Assembly: GCA_002309835.1 (NCBI GenBank)
Contig: DBYL01000003.1
Coordinates: 56,550 to 65,405 of the forward strand
Length of the DNA stretch: 8,856 bases
Reading direction: 5' to 3'
Source of the DNA: Bacteroidales bacterium UBA1187
Lineage (GTDB): Bacteria; Bacteroidota; Bacteroidia; Bacteroidales; Paludibacteraceae
Within the stretch, counting starts at the first letter, position 1. Every line of letters begins with the position of its first letter. The notes under the pieces were generated by a model. The model had not been told where the DNA came from. It was given only the letters and a program-made list of their open reading frames with translations, and ran no database searches. The position numbers and the translations under genes were made by a program. This document shows, piece by piece, positions 1 to 6,707 of the stretch.

Positions 1-192
1 TGCTCCGCTGCCCTCGAGGGTGAGTATGGCATGAAGGATATCACCATCGGTGTTCCTTGTATCATCGGTAAGAAGGGTATTGAGAAGATTCTTGAGTTGA
101 ATATCAGCGACGAAGAGCGCGCTAAATTGCATGAAAGTGAAGCAGCGGTTCGTAAGACCACGGCTATTCTTAAAGACTTAAACGTCCTGTAA
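1..192 (+). CDS. mdh: Malate dehydrogenase, C-terminal fragment (5' end outside the window)
   Basis: The frame is open from base 1 to a TAA at 190-192 and gives 63 residues. The segment contains GVPCIIGKKGIEKILEL followed by a charged helix ending in AAVRKT. This is the usual C-terminal pattern of the LDH-like malate dehydrogenases of Bacteroidetes, which interconvert malate and oxaloacetate with NAD in the cytosol. The NAD-binding and catalytic residues lie upstream of the window, so activity cannot be judged. The next gene starts 1 nt after the stop, so the two are probably co-transcribed. Other members of the LDH/MDH superfamily are possible but fit less well. Confidence 0.8.
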   Translation, partial: CSAALEGEYGMKDITIGVPCIIGKKGIEKILELNISDEERAKLHESEAAVRKTTAILKDLNVL

Positions 193-193
193 T

Positions 194-1378
194 ATGGATC
201 TTTTTGAAAAATGCGACCATTTTGAGACCCTCAAACAGGTTCGCAAATTAGGTATCTATCCCTACTTCCATGAGTTGGAGAGCCGTCAGGCCCCCATCGT
301 ACAAATGGAGAACCACCGCGTCATCATGCTCGGTTCGAATAACTATCTTGGTTTCACAGAGAACGAAGAGGTTATTAAAGCCGGTCACGCCGCGTTGGAT
401 AAATACGGTACGGGTGTCAGCGGTAGCCGTTTCTTGAATGGTACGCTGGACTTGCACCTGCAGCTAGAGCGTGAGATAGCGGAGTTCACGGGTTACGAGG
501 AGTGCATGACTGTCTCCACGGGCTTCCAAACCAACCTCGCTATCATCTCTGCCATCTGCGGTAAGGATGATTATATCCTCAATGACCGTGAGAACCACGC
601 CTCGATCTATGATGCATGCCGATTGAGTTATGCGAAGGTGCTTCGTTACCGTCACTCGGACATGGAGGATCTGGAGCGTCAACTCAAGTCTATCCCGGAG
701 AATGCAGGTAAGTTGATTATCACCGATGGTGTCTTTTCGATGCGCGGTGATATCTGCAAGCTGCCGCAGATCTGCGCGTTAGCCGAGAAATACGGTGCAC
801 GCGTGATGGTGGACGACGCGCATGGTTTCGGTGTCCTTGGCCCCGGTGGTCGTGGTACGGCTGCGCATTTCGGCCTGACCGACAAGGTGGATATCACGAT
901 GTTGACCTTCTCGAAGTCGTTAGCTTCTATCGGAGGATGTATGCTGACTTCTCACCGCGTAGCTGACTGGTTACGTCATGTGAGCCGTCCGTTCATCTTC
1001 TCCGCATCGATCACTCCGTGTTCGGCTGCTACGGCGCTGGAGGCACTGCATCAGCTTATTAAGGATCCGCAGAGACCGGAGCGCTTGATGCACATCGCGA
1101 AGTATTTCCAGAAACAACTCATCAAAGCCGGTGTGAAGATTATCGAGGCCCCGACGCCTATTGTACCGATCTTCACCTATAAGACGCTCGACACACTCTT
1201 CTTCGGAAAGAAGATGTTCGATGAGGGCGTTTATGTCAACCCGGTTATCGCACCTGCGTGCGTAGAAGGTGAGTGCTTGCTGCGTACTACGCTCATGGCT
1301 ACGCATACGGAACCGGTCATCGATGAAGCGGTAGAGATTATCGCTCGCGTGCTGCGCGAAGGTGCTCCGCAGATGTAA
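194..1378 (+). CDS. spt: Serine palmitoyltransferase-like PLP enzyme (alpha-oxoamine synthase family)
   Basis: This 394-residue protein has the usual length of alpha-oxoamine synthases. These cytosolic PLP enzymes condense an amino acid with an acyl-CoA. Visible motifs are LGSNNYLG (46-53), the ring-stacking His in ENHASIYD (H135), VDDAHGFG (206-213) with the cofactor Asp and His, and the Schiff-base lysine in TFSKSLASIGG (K241). The TFSKS context and the following SRPFIFSASITP segment (265-274) resemble bacterial serine palmitoyltransferases (serine plus palmitoyl-CoA to 3-ketosphinganine) more than glycine C-acetyltransferase (Kbl) or BioF. No threonine dehydrogenase gene, the usual partner of Kbl, is adjacent. 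A reductase of the SDR family follows 13 nt downstream and could take the 3-keto product. The ATG at 194 is 1 nt after the mdh stop and has no Shine-Dalgarno sequence, which is normal in this phylum. The family is certain; the substrate is inferred. Confidence 0.82.
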   Translation: MDLFEKCDHFETLKQVRKLGIYPYFHELESRQAPIVQMENHRVIMLGSNNYLGFTENEEVIKAGHAALDKYGTGVSGSRFLNGTLDLHLQLEREIAEFTGYEECMTVSTGFQTNLAIISAICGKDDYILNDRENHASIYDACRLSYAKVLRYRHSDMEDLERQLKSIPENAGKLIITDGVFSMRGDICKLPQICALAEKYGARVMVDDAHGFGVLGPGGRGTAAHFGLTDKVDITMLTFSKSLASIGGCMLTSHRVADWLRHVSRPFIFSASITPCSAATALEALHQLIKDPQRPERLMHIAKYFQKQLIKAGVKIIEAPTPIVPIFTYKTLDTLFFGKKMFDEGVYVNPVIAPACVEGECLLRTTLMATHTEPVIDEAVEIIARVLREGAPQM

Positions 1379-1391
1379 TGACTAAAAGCTG

Positions 1392-2177
1392 ATGGCGAAA
1401 GTATTAGTTATATCCGGCGGTAGTTCCGGTATCGGAAAAGCAACAGCCTCGTTCTTTGCAGAGCGGGGCTGGCGCGTTTTTGAACTCAGTCGTCATGGCG
1501 TCTCGTCCGACGGCATTACGCACGTGGACTGCGATGTGTGCGACAATGAGAGTGCCAAACAGGCTATCGCGCAAGTGCTGACGATGACCGAGACGATTGA
1601 TGTCGTCATCTCCAATGCAGGCTTCGGTATCTCCGGTTCGGTGGAGTTCACGCCGGTCGAAGAGGTGGCGCATCAGATGGATGTCAACTTCCTCGGTGCC
1701 GTGCGTTTTACGCAAGCCGTCTTGCCGCAACTGCGTAAGCAGCGCTCGGGACGAATCATCTATACCTCGTCCGTCGCAGCTATCTTAGCCGTCCCCTATC
1801 AGTCTTTCTACTCGGCTTCGAAAGCCGCTATCAATGCGTTCGCTTTGGCCTTGGCAAATGAGGTGAAGGAGTTCGGCATATCCGTTTCCGTCATGATGCC
1901 GGGCGATGTATCTACGGGTTTCACCGATGCGCGCCTTAAATCGACGGCAGGCGAAGATATCTACCGCGGAGCGAACAAAGCCATCACGACGATGGAGCAC
2001 GACGAACGCAGTGGTATGCAGCCGGTTCAGATGGCGCGTCTGTTCTATCATATTGCTACCTGTCATAGCCCGCGTCCGCAGTACGTAGGTGGTTTTGGTT
2101 ACCGCGTGCTTTGTTTCTTGGAGCGACTGTTGCCCAAGCGATTCGTTAACTGGATAGAATACAAAGTATATAGCTAA
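1392..2177 (+). CDS. Short-chain dehydrogenase/reductase, possibly 3-ketosphinganine or related sphingolipid reductase
   Basis: This is a classical SDR of 261 residues with a Rossmann fold. It shows the cofactor loop SGGSSGIG (8-15), NAG (75-77), N99, the catalytic Ser127 in YTSS, and the YSASK motif with Tyr140 and Lys144. The C-terminal tail after about residue 220 is hydrophobic and basic (YRVLCFLERLLPKRF), as in SDRs that act on membrane lipids. The gene lies 13 nt after the serine palmitoyltransferase-like gene, so a role in reducing the 3-keto sphingoid base or a ceramide intermediate is plausible. That role is inferred from position only; the SDR family is too diverse to fix the substrate from sequence. 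The stop codon shares one base with the next start (TAATG at 2175-2179), which suggests translational coupling. Confidence 0.75.
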   Translation: MAKVLVISGGSSGIGKATASFFAERGWRVFELSRHGVSSDGITHVDCDVCDNESAKQAIAQVLTMTETIDVVISNAGFGISGSVEFTPVEEVAHQMDVNFLGAVRFTQAVLPQLRKQRSGRIIYTSSVAAILAVPYQSFYSASKAAINAFALALANEVKEFGISVSVMMPGDVSTGFTDARLKSTAGEDIYRGANKAITTMEHDERSGMQPVQMARLFYHIATCHSPRPQYVGGFGYRVLCFLERLLPKRFVNWIEYKVYS

Positions 2178-3046
2178 TGAAGCATATTCGTATCATATCT
2201 CCTTCGGGAATTATCGACCCTACGTATATCGACGGTGCTGCTACGCGCCTGCGTGCGTGGGGATATATAGTGAGCGAGGGTGCGCACGCGCGTGACGCGT
2301 GGGGACGTTTTGCCGGTACGGACGAGCACCGACTGGCGGACATCGTCGATGCCCTTCGTGACCCCGAGGTGGATATGATTCTTTGTGCGCGTGGCGGATA
2401 CGGATTGCAACGCATCATTGATCAGATTCCTGCTGTGACCAAACCCATCATCGGCTTCAGTGATATCACGGCCTTGCATCAGGCGGCGGGTCTGAACCAT
2501 CAGCCTTCGCTGCATGGCATCATGTGCAAACATATTGCCACCTTGCCGGAAGAGAGCGAGCCTATCCAAACCTTACGCAAAGCCTTGGCGGGAGCACCGC
2601 TCTCGTATAAATGGGACAACCATCCGCTGAACCGTTTCGGCGAAGCTTGTGCTCCTATTGTAGGCGGTAACCTCTCGGTGCTCTATGGCTTGCAGGGCAC
2701 TCCATTCGGATTGAGTAAATTCAGTTATCAGTTCCCTATCTTGCTTATCGAAGATATCTGCGAGCGCCATTATCATATCGATCGCATGATTCGTAACCTG
2801 AGCATGAGTGGTGTGCTGGCGCATCTGAGCGGACTCATCGTCGGCCAGTTCACGGATTGCGAGGATGACCCCTCGATGAATGCTTCGGTCTATGAGACAA
2901 TAAAAGAGGCAGTCGCGGATTACGACTACCCCCTTATCTTCAACGCCCCTGTCGGGCATGTAGAGCATAACCTGCCGTTATGGGAGCATGGTCATACGAC
3001 CGTCCACTGCGGCCCGGATGGTGTCTTGCTCACGAACAATCTCTAA
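2177..3046 (+). CDS. ldcA: LD-carboxypeptidase (peptidase family S66, muramoyltetrapeptide carboxypeptidase type)
   Basis: This 289-residue protein has the S66 layout. It has an N-terminal SPSG motif, the ARGGYG segment (71-76), the nucleophile Ser95 in IIGFSDITALH, Glu192 in LLIEDICE, and His261 in NAPVGHVEHNLPL. These form the Ser-Glu-His triad known for LdcA. The family cleaves the D-Ala from the L-Lys/DAP-D-Ala bond of murein tetrapeptides during cytosolic peptidoglycan recycling. The related MccF enzymes cleave microcin C-type compounds, but nothing nearby suggests antibiotic immunity. No signal peptide is visible, in agreement with a cytosolic site. The start overlaps the SDR stop by one base. 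The last 22 codons overlap antisense the last 22 codons of the convergent 5'-nucleotidase-domain gene. Confidence 0.87.
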   Translation: MKHIRIISPSGIIDPTYIDGAATRLRAWGYIVSEGAHARDAWGRFAGTDEHRLADIVDALRDPEVDMILCARGGYGLQRIIDQIPAVTKPIIGFSDITALHQAAGLNHQPSLHGIMCKHIATLPEESEPIQTLRKALAGAPLSYKWDNHPLNRFGEACAPIVGGNLSVLYGLQGTPFGLSKFSYQFPILLIEDICERHYHIDRMIRNLSMSGVLAHLSGLIVGQFTDCEDDPSMNASVYETIKEAVADYDYPLIFNAPVGHVEHNLPLWEHGHTTVHCGPDGVLLTNNL

Positions 3047-3715
3047 GTACAGATCTCTGATCTTCAGATCACTGTTCCAACAGTCCATATACCGCGTCAA
3101 CGCGTCCATGTGGTCCGTTCCTCCGGATAGATAATCGCTGGTAGCGACGGTATATAATCCATTAGGATCTACCGGCTTGCCAGCTACCTGCACATCCGCC
3201 AGACGTCCATCCACGGTCTTCACCCGCATACCTGCTACACCTTGTCCTCCGTATTGGGCGAAAGACTCGCATAGCGAAATGATATCCTCGCCTTTGAGCG
3301 TCAGCACGACTAACTGGTTGTCGAAAGGCATAAGTTCGAATACATTACCGCGCGTGATGGGGCCTGCCGCCCATGAGCAACGCATGCCTCCCATGTTAAC
3401 TATCGCGATATCTACGCGACCGGGATACACTTTCTTGGCTGCTTCCCAAAGAGCATCTGTCGCCCAGTTTAGCATAGGGCATTCCGGCGAACCTACCCAC
3501 AGATCCTTCGGTGCATAACCGATCTGCACATTCATCTCGCGCTCCAGAGCCGCTTTGGTAGGCGCCAGTTGCGCCAGATAGACGGTGTCCTGAATAGGAT
3601 CTAAAGACGCATCCACAGGGATGGCCTCTGTTGTGGCACTCACGACTTGTGCCGAGCGGTGCTGGCAAGCGCATAAAAGGAGCAGCGCAAATAAGAAATA
3701 GAAACTTTTTTGCAT
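2978..3715 (-). CDS. Lipoprotein made of a 5'-nucleotidase C-terminal domain only
   Basis: The 245-residue product starts at the ATG at 3713-3715. An earlier in-frame ATG at 3800-3802 lies upstream of the promoter and adds a non-signal-like extension, so it was rejected. Residues 1-16 form a lipoprotein signal with LCAC as the lipobox (Cys17), so the mature protein is probably membrane-anchored outside the cytoplasm. The rest matches the 5'-nucleotidase C-terminal (substrate-specificity) domain: LNWATDAL (82-89), IAIVNMGGMR (103-112), GPIT...ELMPFDN (118-133) and SDYLSGGTD (193-201). The N-terminal metallophosphatase domain with its metal ligands is missing, and no metallophosphatase gene is in the window. 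Bacteroidetes often encode the two halves as neighbouring genes, so this one probably needs a partner elsewhere. Catalysis by this domain alone is unlikely. Confidence 0.82.
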   Translation of the reverse strand: MQKSFYFLFALLLLCACQHRSAQVVSATTEAIPVDASLDPIQDTVYLAQLAPTKAALEREMNVQIGYAPKDLWVGSPECPMLNWATDALWEAAKKVYPGRVDIAIVNMGGMRCSWAAGPITRGNVFELMPFDNQLVVLTLKGEDIISLCESFAQYGGQGVAGMRVKTVDGRLADVQVAGKPVDPNGLYTVATSDYLSGGTDHMDALTRYMDCWNSDLKIRDLYLEIVREQDTIRAAVDGRMTMLP

Positions 3716-3736
3716 GGTATTCAATGTTTTACGCTG

Positions 3737-3768
3737 CAAATATACTGCTTTTTTTTGATATGTGCAAA
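3737..3768 (-). promoter_or_regulatory. Bacteroidetes-type promoter for the 5'-nucleotidase-domain lipoprotein
   Basis: On the - strand, the -33 box TTTG (3768-3765) is followed by a 20-nt spacer and the -7 box TATATTTG (3744-3737), matching TAnnTTTG. Transcription would begin near 3731, leaving a leader of roughly 15 nt before the ATG at 3715. The promoter overlaps the divergent MATE promoter. Confidence 0.72.
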
Positions 3769-3784
3769 AAAAGTTGTATCTTTG
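3754..3784 (+). promoter_or_regulatory. Bacteroidetes-type promoter for the MATE-pepD operon
   Basis: The -33 box TTTG (3754-3757), a 19-nt spacer and the -7 box TATCTTTG (3777-3784) match the Bacteroidetes consensus. Transcription should start around 3790, only about 10 nt before the ATG at 3801. This also argues against the GTG at 3762 as the start codon. Confidence 0.75.
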
Positions 3785-3800
3785 TACGCGATTTACAATC

Positions 3801-5186
3801 ATGAAGTACTCTTTTTCTGCATATTTACCGTATTATAAACGCAACTTACAAGTGGCGGTTCCGGTGATGTTGACGCAGTTAGGTGCGGCATTGGTCGGGC
3901 TTTTCGATTCCATCATGGTGGGGCATTATAGCACAGCGGACTTGGCGGCGGTCTCTTTCTCGAACGCCATCTTTTTTACCGTCATGGTCTTTTCCATGGG
4001 TGCACTGATGGGAGTCACGCCGCTTGTCGGGCATGTGCACGGACGGTTGGAGAAATTGCTGACGCAAGGTACAACGGACGATGAGATCGCGCATAAGCAT
4101 GAGCAGATAGCGTCCTATTTGGCAAACGGACTGGTGTTCACGGGCCTGATGTGTCTTTTCTCGCTTTTGCTGCTTGCGCCTTGTATCCCTTATCTGGATG
4201 CGTTCGGTCAGGAACCGGTGGTCGTTGCGTGTGCGCGCCCGTACTATATATTAATAGTGCTCTCCATCATCCCGTTTCTGCTCTTCAGTTTTTGCAAGCA
4301 GTATTTGGAGGGACTCGGTAATACCTTTGTGGCCATGCTGATCACCTTAGGTTGTAATCTGCTGAATATAGGACTCAACTGGGTGTTGATTTTCGGTCAT
4401 TTCGGATTTAGACCCATGGGTGCGGAAGGTGCAGGTTGGGCCACGCTTATCGCGCGTAGTCTGATGCCGATATGCTTCTTTATTGCTATGCTGAGTAAGG
4501 CCGAATGGCGACGTTACCTGAAGGCACTGCGCCGATGGATGATCACGCGCCGAGAAGTAGAACACCTGCTGGCTATCGGTACACCTATCGGTCTGCAGTC
4601 TTTCGCGGAGGCCTTCCTTTTCACCGCGTCGTTTATCATCATCGGTTGGATCAGTAAGGAAGCGCTGGCTGCGCATCATATAGCCAATCAGATGTGCGAT
4701 TTGACCTTTATGGTCGCCCTGGGAATCGGTTCGGCAACTACTATCCGCGTCTCTCATCAGTTGGGTAAAGGCGATATAGAGGCGGTGCGCATGGCGAGTC
4801 ACGCGTCCATGCATCTATGCCTGCTGATGAATACGATAGGCGCGGCTATTATGATCTTTGGCAGAAACTATATCCCGTATATCTTCACCGATGATCCTCT
4901 GGTTGTTCCGATAGCCTCTACGCTGTTGCTTATCGGAGGCCTTTTCCAATATGCGGATGGACTCCAATGTATCGGAGCTGCGATGTTACGAGGCATCCAG
5001 GATGTGCGCGTGCCGATGCGGATAGCCCTCTTCTCGTATCTCTTGTTAGCTTTGCCGTTAGGTATTTATTTAACCTTCTATGTCAATCTCGGTGCCAAAG
5101 GTATGTGGATGGCTTTCGTCATCGCCTTGGCTATCCCTGCTGTACTATTCCAAATCAGATTTCATAAACAATTAAAACGATTATAA
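3801..5186 (+). CDS. MATE-family multidrug/cation antiporter (NorM-like)
   Basis: The product has 461 residues, the usual MATE length, with about 12 hydrophobic segments, and would sit in the inner membrane exporting organic cations or drugs in exchange for Na+ or H+. Family signs are LFDSIMVGH in TM1 (D36), EGLGNT (170-174), GAEGAGWATLIAR (207-219), E270 in TM7 and D386 in the FQYADGLQ segment. D36, E270 and D386 occupy places that match the acidic cation-site residues of NorM. The cytosolic loop at about 79-104 is polar and rather long. The ATG at 3801 was chosen over the in-frame GTG at 3762 because the promoter -7 box lies between them. pepD starts 1 nt after the stop, so the two are very likely co-transcribed. 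The substrate cannot be predicted from sequence. Confidence 0.9.
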   Translation: MKYSFSAYLPYYKRNLQVAVPVMLTQLGAALVGLFDSIMVGHYSTADLAAVSFSNAIFFTVMVFSMGALMGVTPLVGHVHGRLEKLLTQGTTDDEIAHKHEQIASYLANGLVFTGLMCLFSLLLLAPCIPYLDAFGQEPVVVACARPYYILIVLSIIPFLLFSFCKQYLEGLGNTFVAMLITLGCNLLNIGLNWVLIFGHFGFRPMGAEGAGWATLIARSLMPICFFIAMLSKAEWRRYLKALRRWMITRREVEHLLAIGTPIGLQSFAEAFLFTASFIIIGWISKEALAAHHIANQMCDLTFMVALGIGSATTIRVSHQLGKGDIEAVRMASHASMHLCLLMNTIGAAIMIFGRNYIPYIFTDDPLVVPIASTLLLIGGLFQYADGLQCIGAAMLRGIQDVRVPMRIALFSYLLLALPLGIYLTFYVNLGAKGMWMAFVIALAIPAVLFQIRFHKQLKRL

Positions 5187-5187
5187 C

Positions 5188-6669
5188 ATGAAACCCCAAG
5201 CAGTTTTTGACATCTTTTCACAGATTTGTCAGGTTCCTCGTCCTTCGAAATACGAGGAGAAAATCAGTAAGTGGCTGTGCGATTTCGCAGCAGCTCATGG
5301 TATTGAGCATCTCGCTGATGAAGCGATGAATGTCATCATGCGCGTGCCTGCTACGCCCGGGTATGAAAATCATGAAGGAGTCATCCTGCAGGCGCACATG
5401 GATATGGTGGCGGAGAAAGACGGCGATGTGCAACATGACTTCCTCGCCGATCCTATAGAGACGTATGTGGACGGCGATTTCCTCAAGGCTAAAGGCACGA
5501 CGCTCGGCGCAGATGACGGTATAGGTATCGCTATGGCGCTGGCTGCTATCACGGATAAGAACCTCCCGCACCCCGCTATCGAATGCCTCTTCACAGTGGA
5601 TGAAGAGACCGGTCTCACCGGTGCGATGAAACTCAAGGATGGTGTGCTCAAACATAAACGCCTCATCAATATCGACTCCGAAGATGACGGACAAATCTTC
5701 ATCGGTTGCGCCGGTGGCATTGACACCCTCGCGAAGATGCATTATGAGAAATCTCCAATCTCCAATATTCAATCTTCAATAGCAATCCGTCTCTCCGTTA
5801 ACGGATTGCTCGGTGGCCACTCGGGCGATGACATCAACAAAGGCCGTGCGAACGCCAACCAACTCATCGTGTGGTTCTTGGCCCGTATCTGGCCGCAGAC
5901 GGAGTGCCAACTCGCCCGTATTGAAGGCGGTAACCTCCGCAATGCCATCGCTCGTGAGGCAGAGGCGGTGATTGTCATCCCGATGGCCTTCAAGGAGCAG
6001 ATACGTATCGAATGGAATCATTACGTAGCGCAGATGGAAGGTGTCTTCGGCGAGGTAGAGAAAGACATGCGTCTGGATTTGGAGACCACCGATATGCCCG
6101 AGACGATTATCCCTACCGACAAGGCATATCGACTCATCATGGCGCTCTGCGAATGTCCGCACGGCATGATTGCCATGAGCAAAGAGATGCCCGGCCTCGT
6201 AGAGACCAGTACCAACCTCGCGTCCATTAAAATGAAACAAGAATCCACCTCCCTTCCTTCTAGGGAAGGGGCGGGGTTAGGCTCTTATTTTATCGAAGTC
6301 AATACCTCACAGCGTTCGTCTATCGAGGCGTCCAAGCACCATCTCAAATGGGCAGTGGAGCAAGCGCTCTCCATGGCCTGTGACGAAGTCACGCACGGCG
6401 ACGGCTACCCGGGTTGGGCACCTAACCCCAACTCACCGCTGCTGGAGGTAGTCAAGCAAGCATATATCGACCTGTACAAAGACGAACCGCAAGTGCTAGC
6501 CATCCATGCCGGCCTCGAGTGCGGACTCTTCCTCGAGAAATACCCGTACCTCGACATGGTCTCCATCGGCCCGCAGATGTATGGTGTCCACTCTCCGCAG
6601 GAGCGTCTCTCCATCTCCTCCACTGAGCGTTGCTATGCTTGGCTCTGCGAGACATTAAAATCCCTATAA
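5188..6669 (+). CDS. pepD: Aminoacyl-histidine dipeptidase / Xaa-His dipeptidase (PepD, peptidase family M20C)
   Basis: This 493-residue cytosolic metallopeptidase hydrolyses dipeptides such as carnosine-like Xaa-His. The di-zinc site residues of M20 enzymes are all visible: H70 and D72 in LQAHMDMVAEK, bridging D109 in LGADDG, general base E139 and ligand E140 in TVDEETG, D163 in NIDSEDDG, and H440 in AIHAGLECG. GHSGDD (210-215) marks the start of the lid/dimerisation domain. It follows the MATE gene by 1 nt and shares its promoter. Two stretches look foreign to the family but stay in frame: residues 189-201, encoded by heptamer repeats, and residues about 352-366, encoded by a GC-rich palindrome. 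Both lie away from the metal ligands, so the enzyme is probably still active. An intergenic promoter precedes the next gene. Confidence 0.93.
   Translation: MKPQAVFDIFSQICQVPRPSKYEEKISKWLCDFAAAHGIEHLADEAMNVIMRVPATPGYENHEGVILQAHMDMVAEKDGDVQHDFLADPIETYVDGDFLKAKGTTLGADDGIGIAMALAAITDKNLPHPAIECLFTVDEETGLTGAMKLKDGVLKHKRLINIDSEDDGQIFIGCAGGIDTLAKMHYEKSPISNIQSSIAIRLSVNGLLGGHSGDDINKGRANANQLIVWFLARIWPQTECQLARIEGGNLRNAIAREAEAVIVIPMAFKEQIRIEWNHYVAQMEGVFGEVEKDMRLDLETTDMPETIIPTDKAYRLIMALCECPHGMIAMSKEMPGLVETSTNLASIKMKQESTSLPSREGAGLGSYFIEVNTSQRSSIEASKHHLKWAVEQALSMACDEVTHGDGYPGWAPNPNSPLLEVVKQAYIDLYKDEPQVLAIHAGLECGLFLEKYPYLDMVSIGPQMYGVHSPQERLSISSTERCYAWLCETLKSL
5752..5779 (+). repeat. Four tandem heptamers (consensus TCTCCAA) inside pepD
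   Basis: The units are TCTCCAA, TCTCCAA, TATTCAA and TCTTCAA, directly adjacent and followed by another T. They are translated within residues 189-198 of PepD as SPISNIQSSI. The array is 28 bp, which is not a multiple of three, so flanking bases must have adjusted the frame. Confidence 0.75.
6244..6281 (+). repeat. GC-rich palindromic repeat-like element embedded in frame in pepD
   Basis: The arms CCCTTCC (6251-6257) and GGAAGGG (6264-6270) are perfect inverted repeats with a 6-nt loop. Weaker outer complementarity pairs CC at 6248-6249 with GG at 6273-6274 around a mismatch. Translation gives STSLPSREGAGLG, unlike the surrounding PepD fold sequence. It resembles the short palindromic repeats scattered in intergenic regions of many Bacteroidetes genomes; that resemblance is from memory. 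Exact borders are approximate. Confidence 0.6.
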
Positions 6670-6678
6670 ATGGGGATT
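6659..6678 (+). terminator. Weak hairpin at the pepD stop codon, possible attenuating or terminating structure
   Basis: AATCCC (6659-6664) pairs with GGGATT (6673-6678) around an 8-nt loop that contains the pepD TAA. No T-run follows, so intrinsic termination is doubtful. The right arm overlaps the -33 region of the feoB-like promoter. Kept only as a weak candidate. Confidence 0.22.
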
Positions 6679-6707
6679 GCGGGTGTCGGGAAAAAGCAGT
6701 AATTTTG
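6676..6707 (+). promoter_or_regulatory. Bacteroidetes-type promoter for the feoB-like/HMA operon
   Basis: The -7 box TAATTTTG (6700-6707) matches TAnnTTTG perfectly. The -33 box is ATTG (6676-6679), one mismatch from TTTG, with a 20-nt spacer. Transcription should begin near 6713, about 25 nt before the ATG at 6739. The -7 region and its flanks are very similar to the - strand promoter at 3737-3768. No clear Fur-like operator palindrome was seen. Confidence 0.65.

Noticed and set aside
194..1378. Glycine C-acetyltransferase (Kbl) or BioF as the identity of the PLP enzyme
   Set aside because: The lysine context TFSKS and the SRPFIFSASITP segment fit serine palmitoyltransferase better, and no tdh or bio genes are nearby. 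Not fully excluded.
3051..3071. Overlapping small inverted repeats (AGATC/GATCT) just after the ldcA stop, as a possible terminator
   Set aside because: Stems are only 5-6 bp with 2-3 nt loops and no T-run, and the bases encode conserved-looking residues of the antisense nucleotidase-domain gene.
3762..3800. GTG at 3762 as an upstream in-frame start for the MATE gene (13 extra residues)
   Set aside because: The promoter -7 box (3777-3784) lies downstream of it, so that codon would not be in the transcript. The extension is not typical of MATE N-termini.
3716..3802. ATG at 3800-3802 on the - strand as the start of the nucleotidase-domain gene (29 extra residues)
   Set aside because: It lies upstream of the - strand promoter, and it would bury the lipoprotein signal peptide inside the protein.
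5218..5772. Long antisense reading frame (184 codons) opposite pepD; similar ones at 2573-2968 and 6664-7209 on the - strand
   Set aside because: They are opposite strongly conserved enzymes, show no recognisable domain or promoter, and have the composition expected of reverse-complement shadows.
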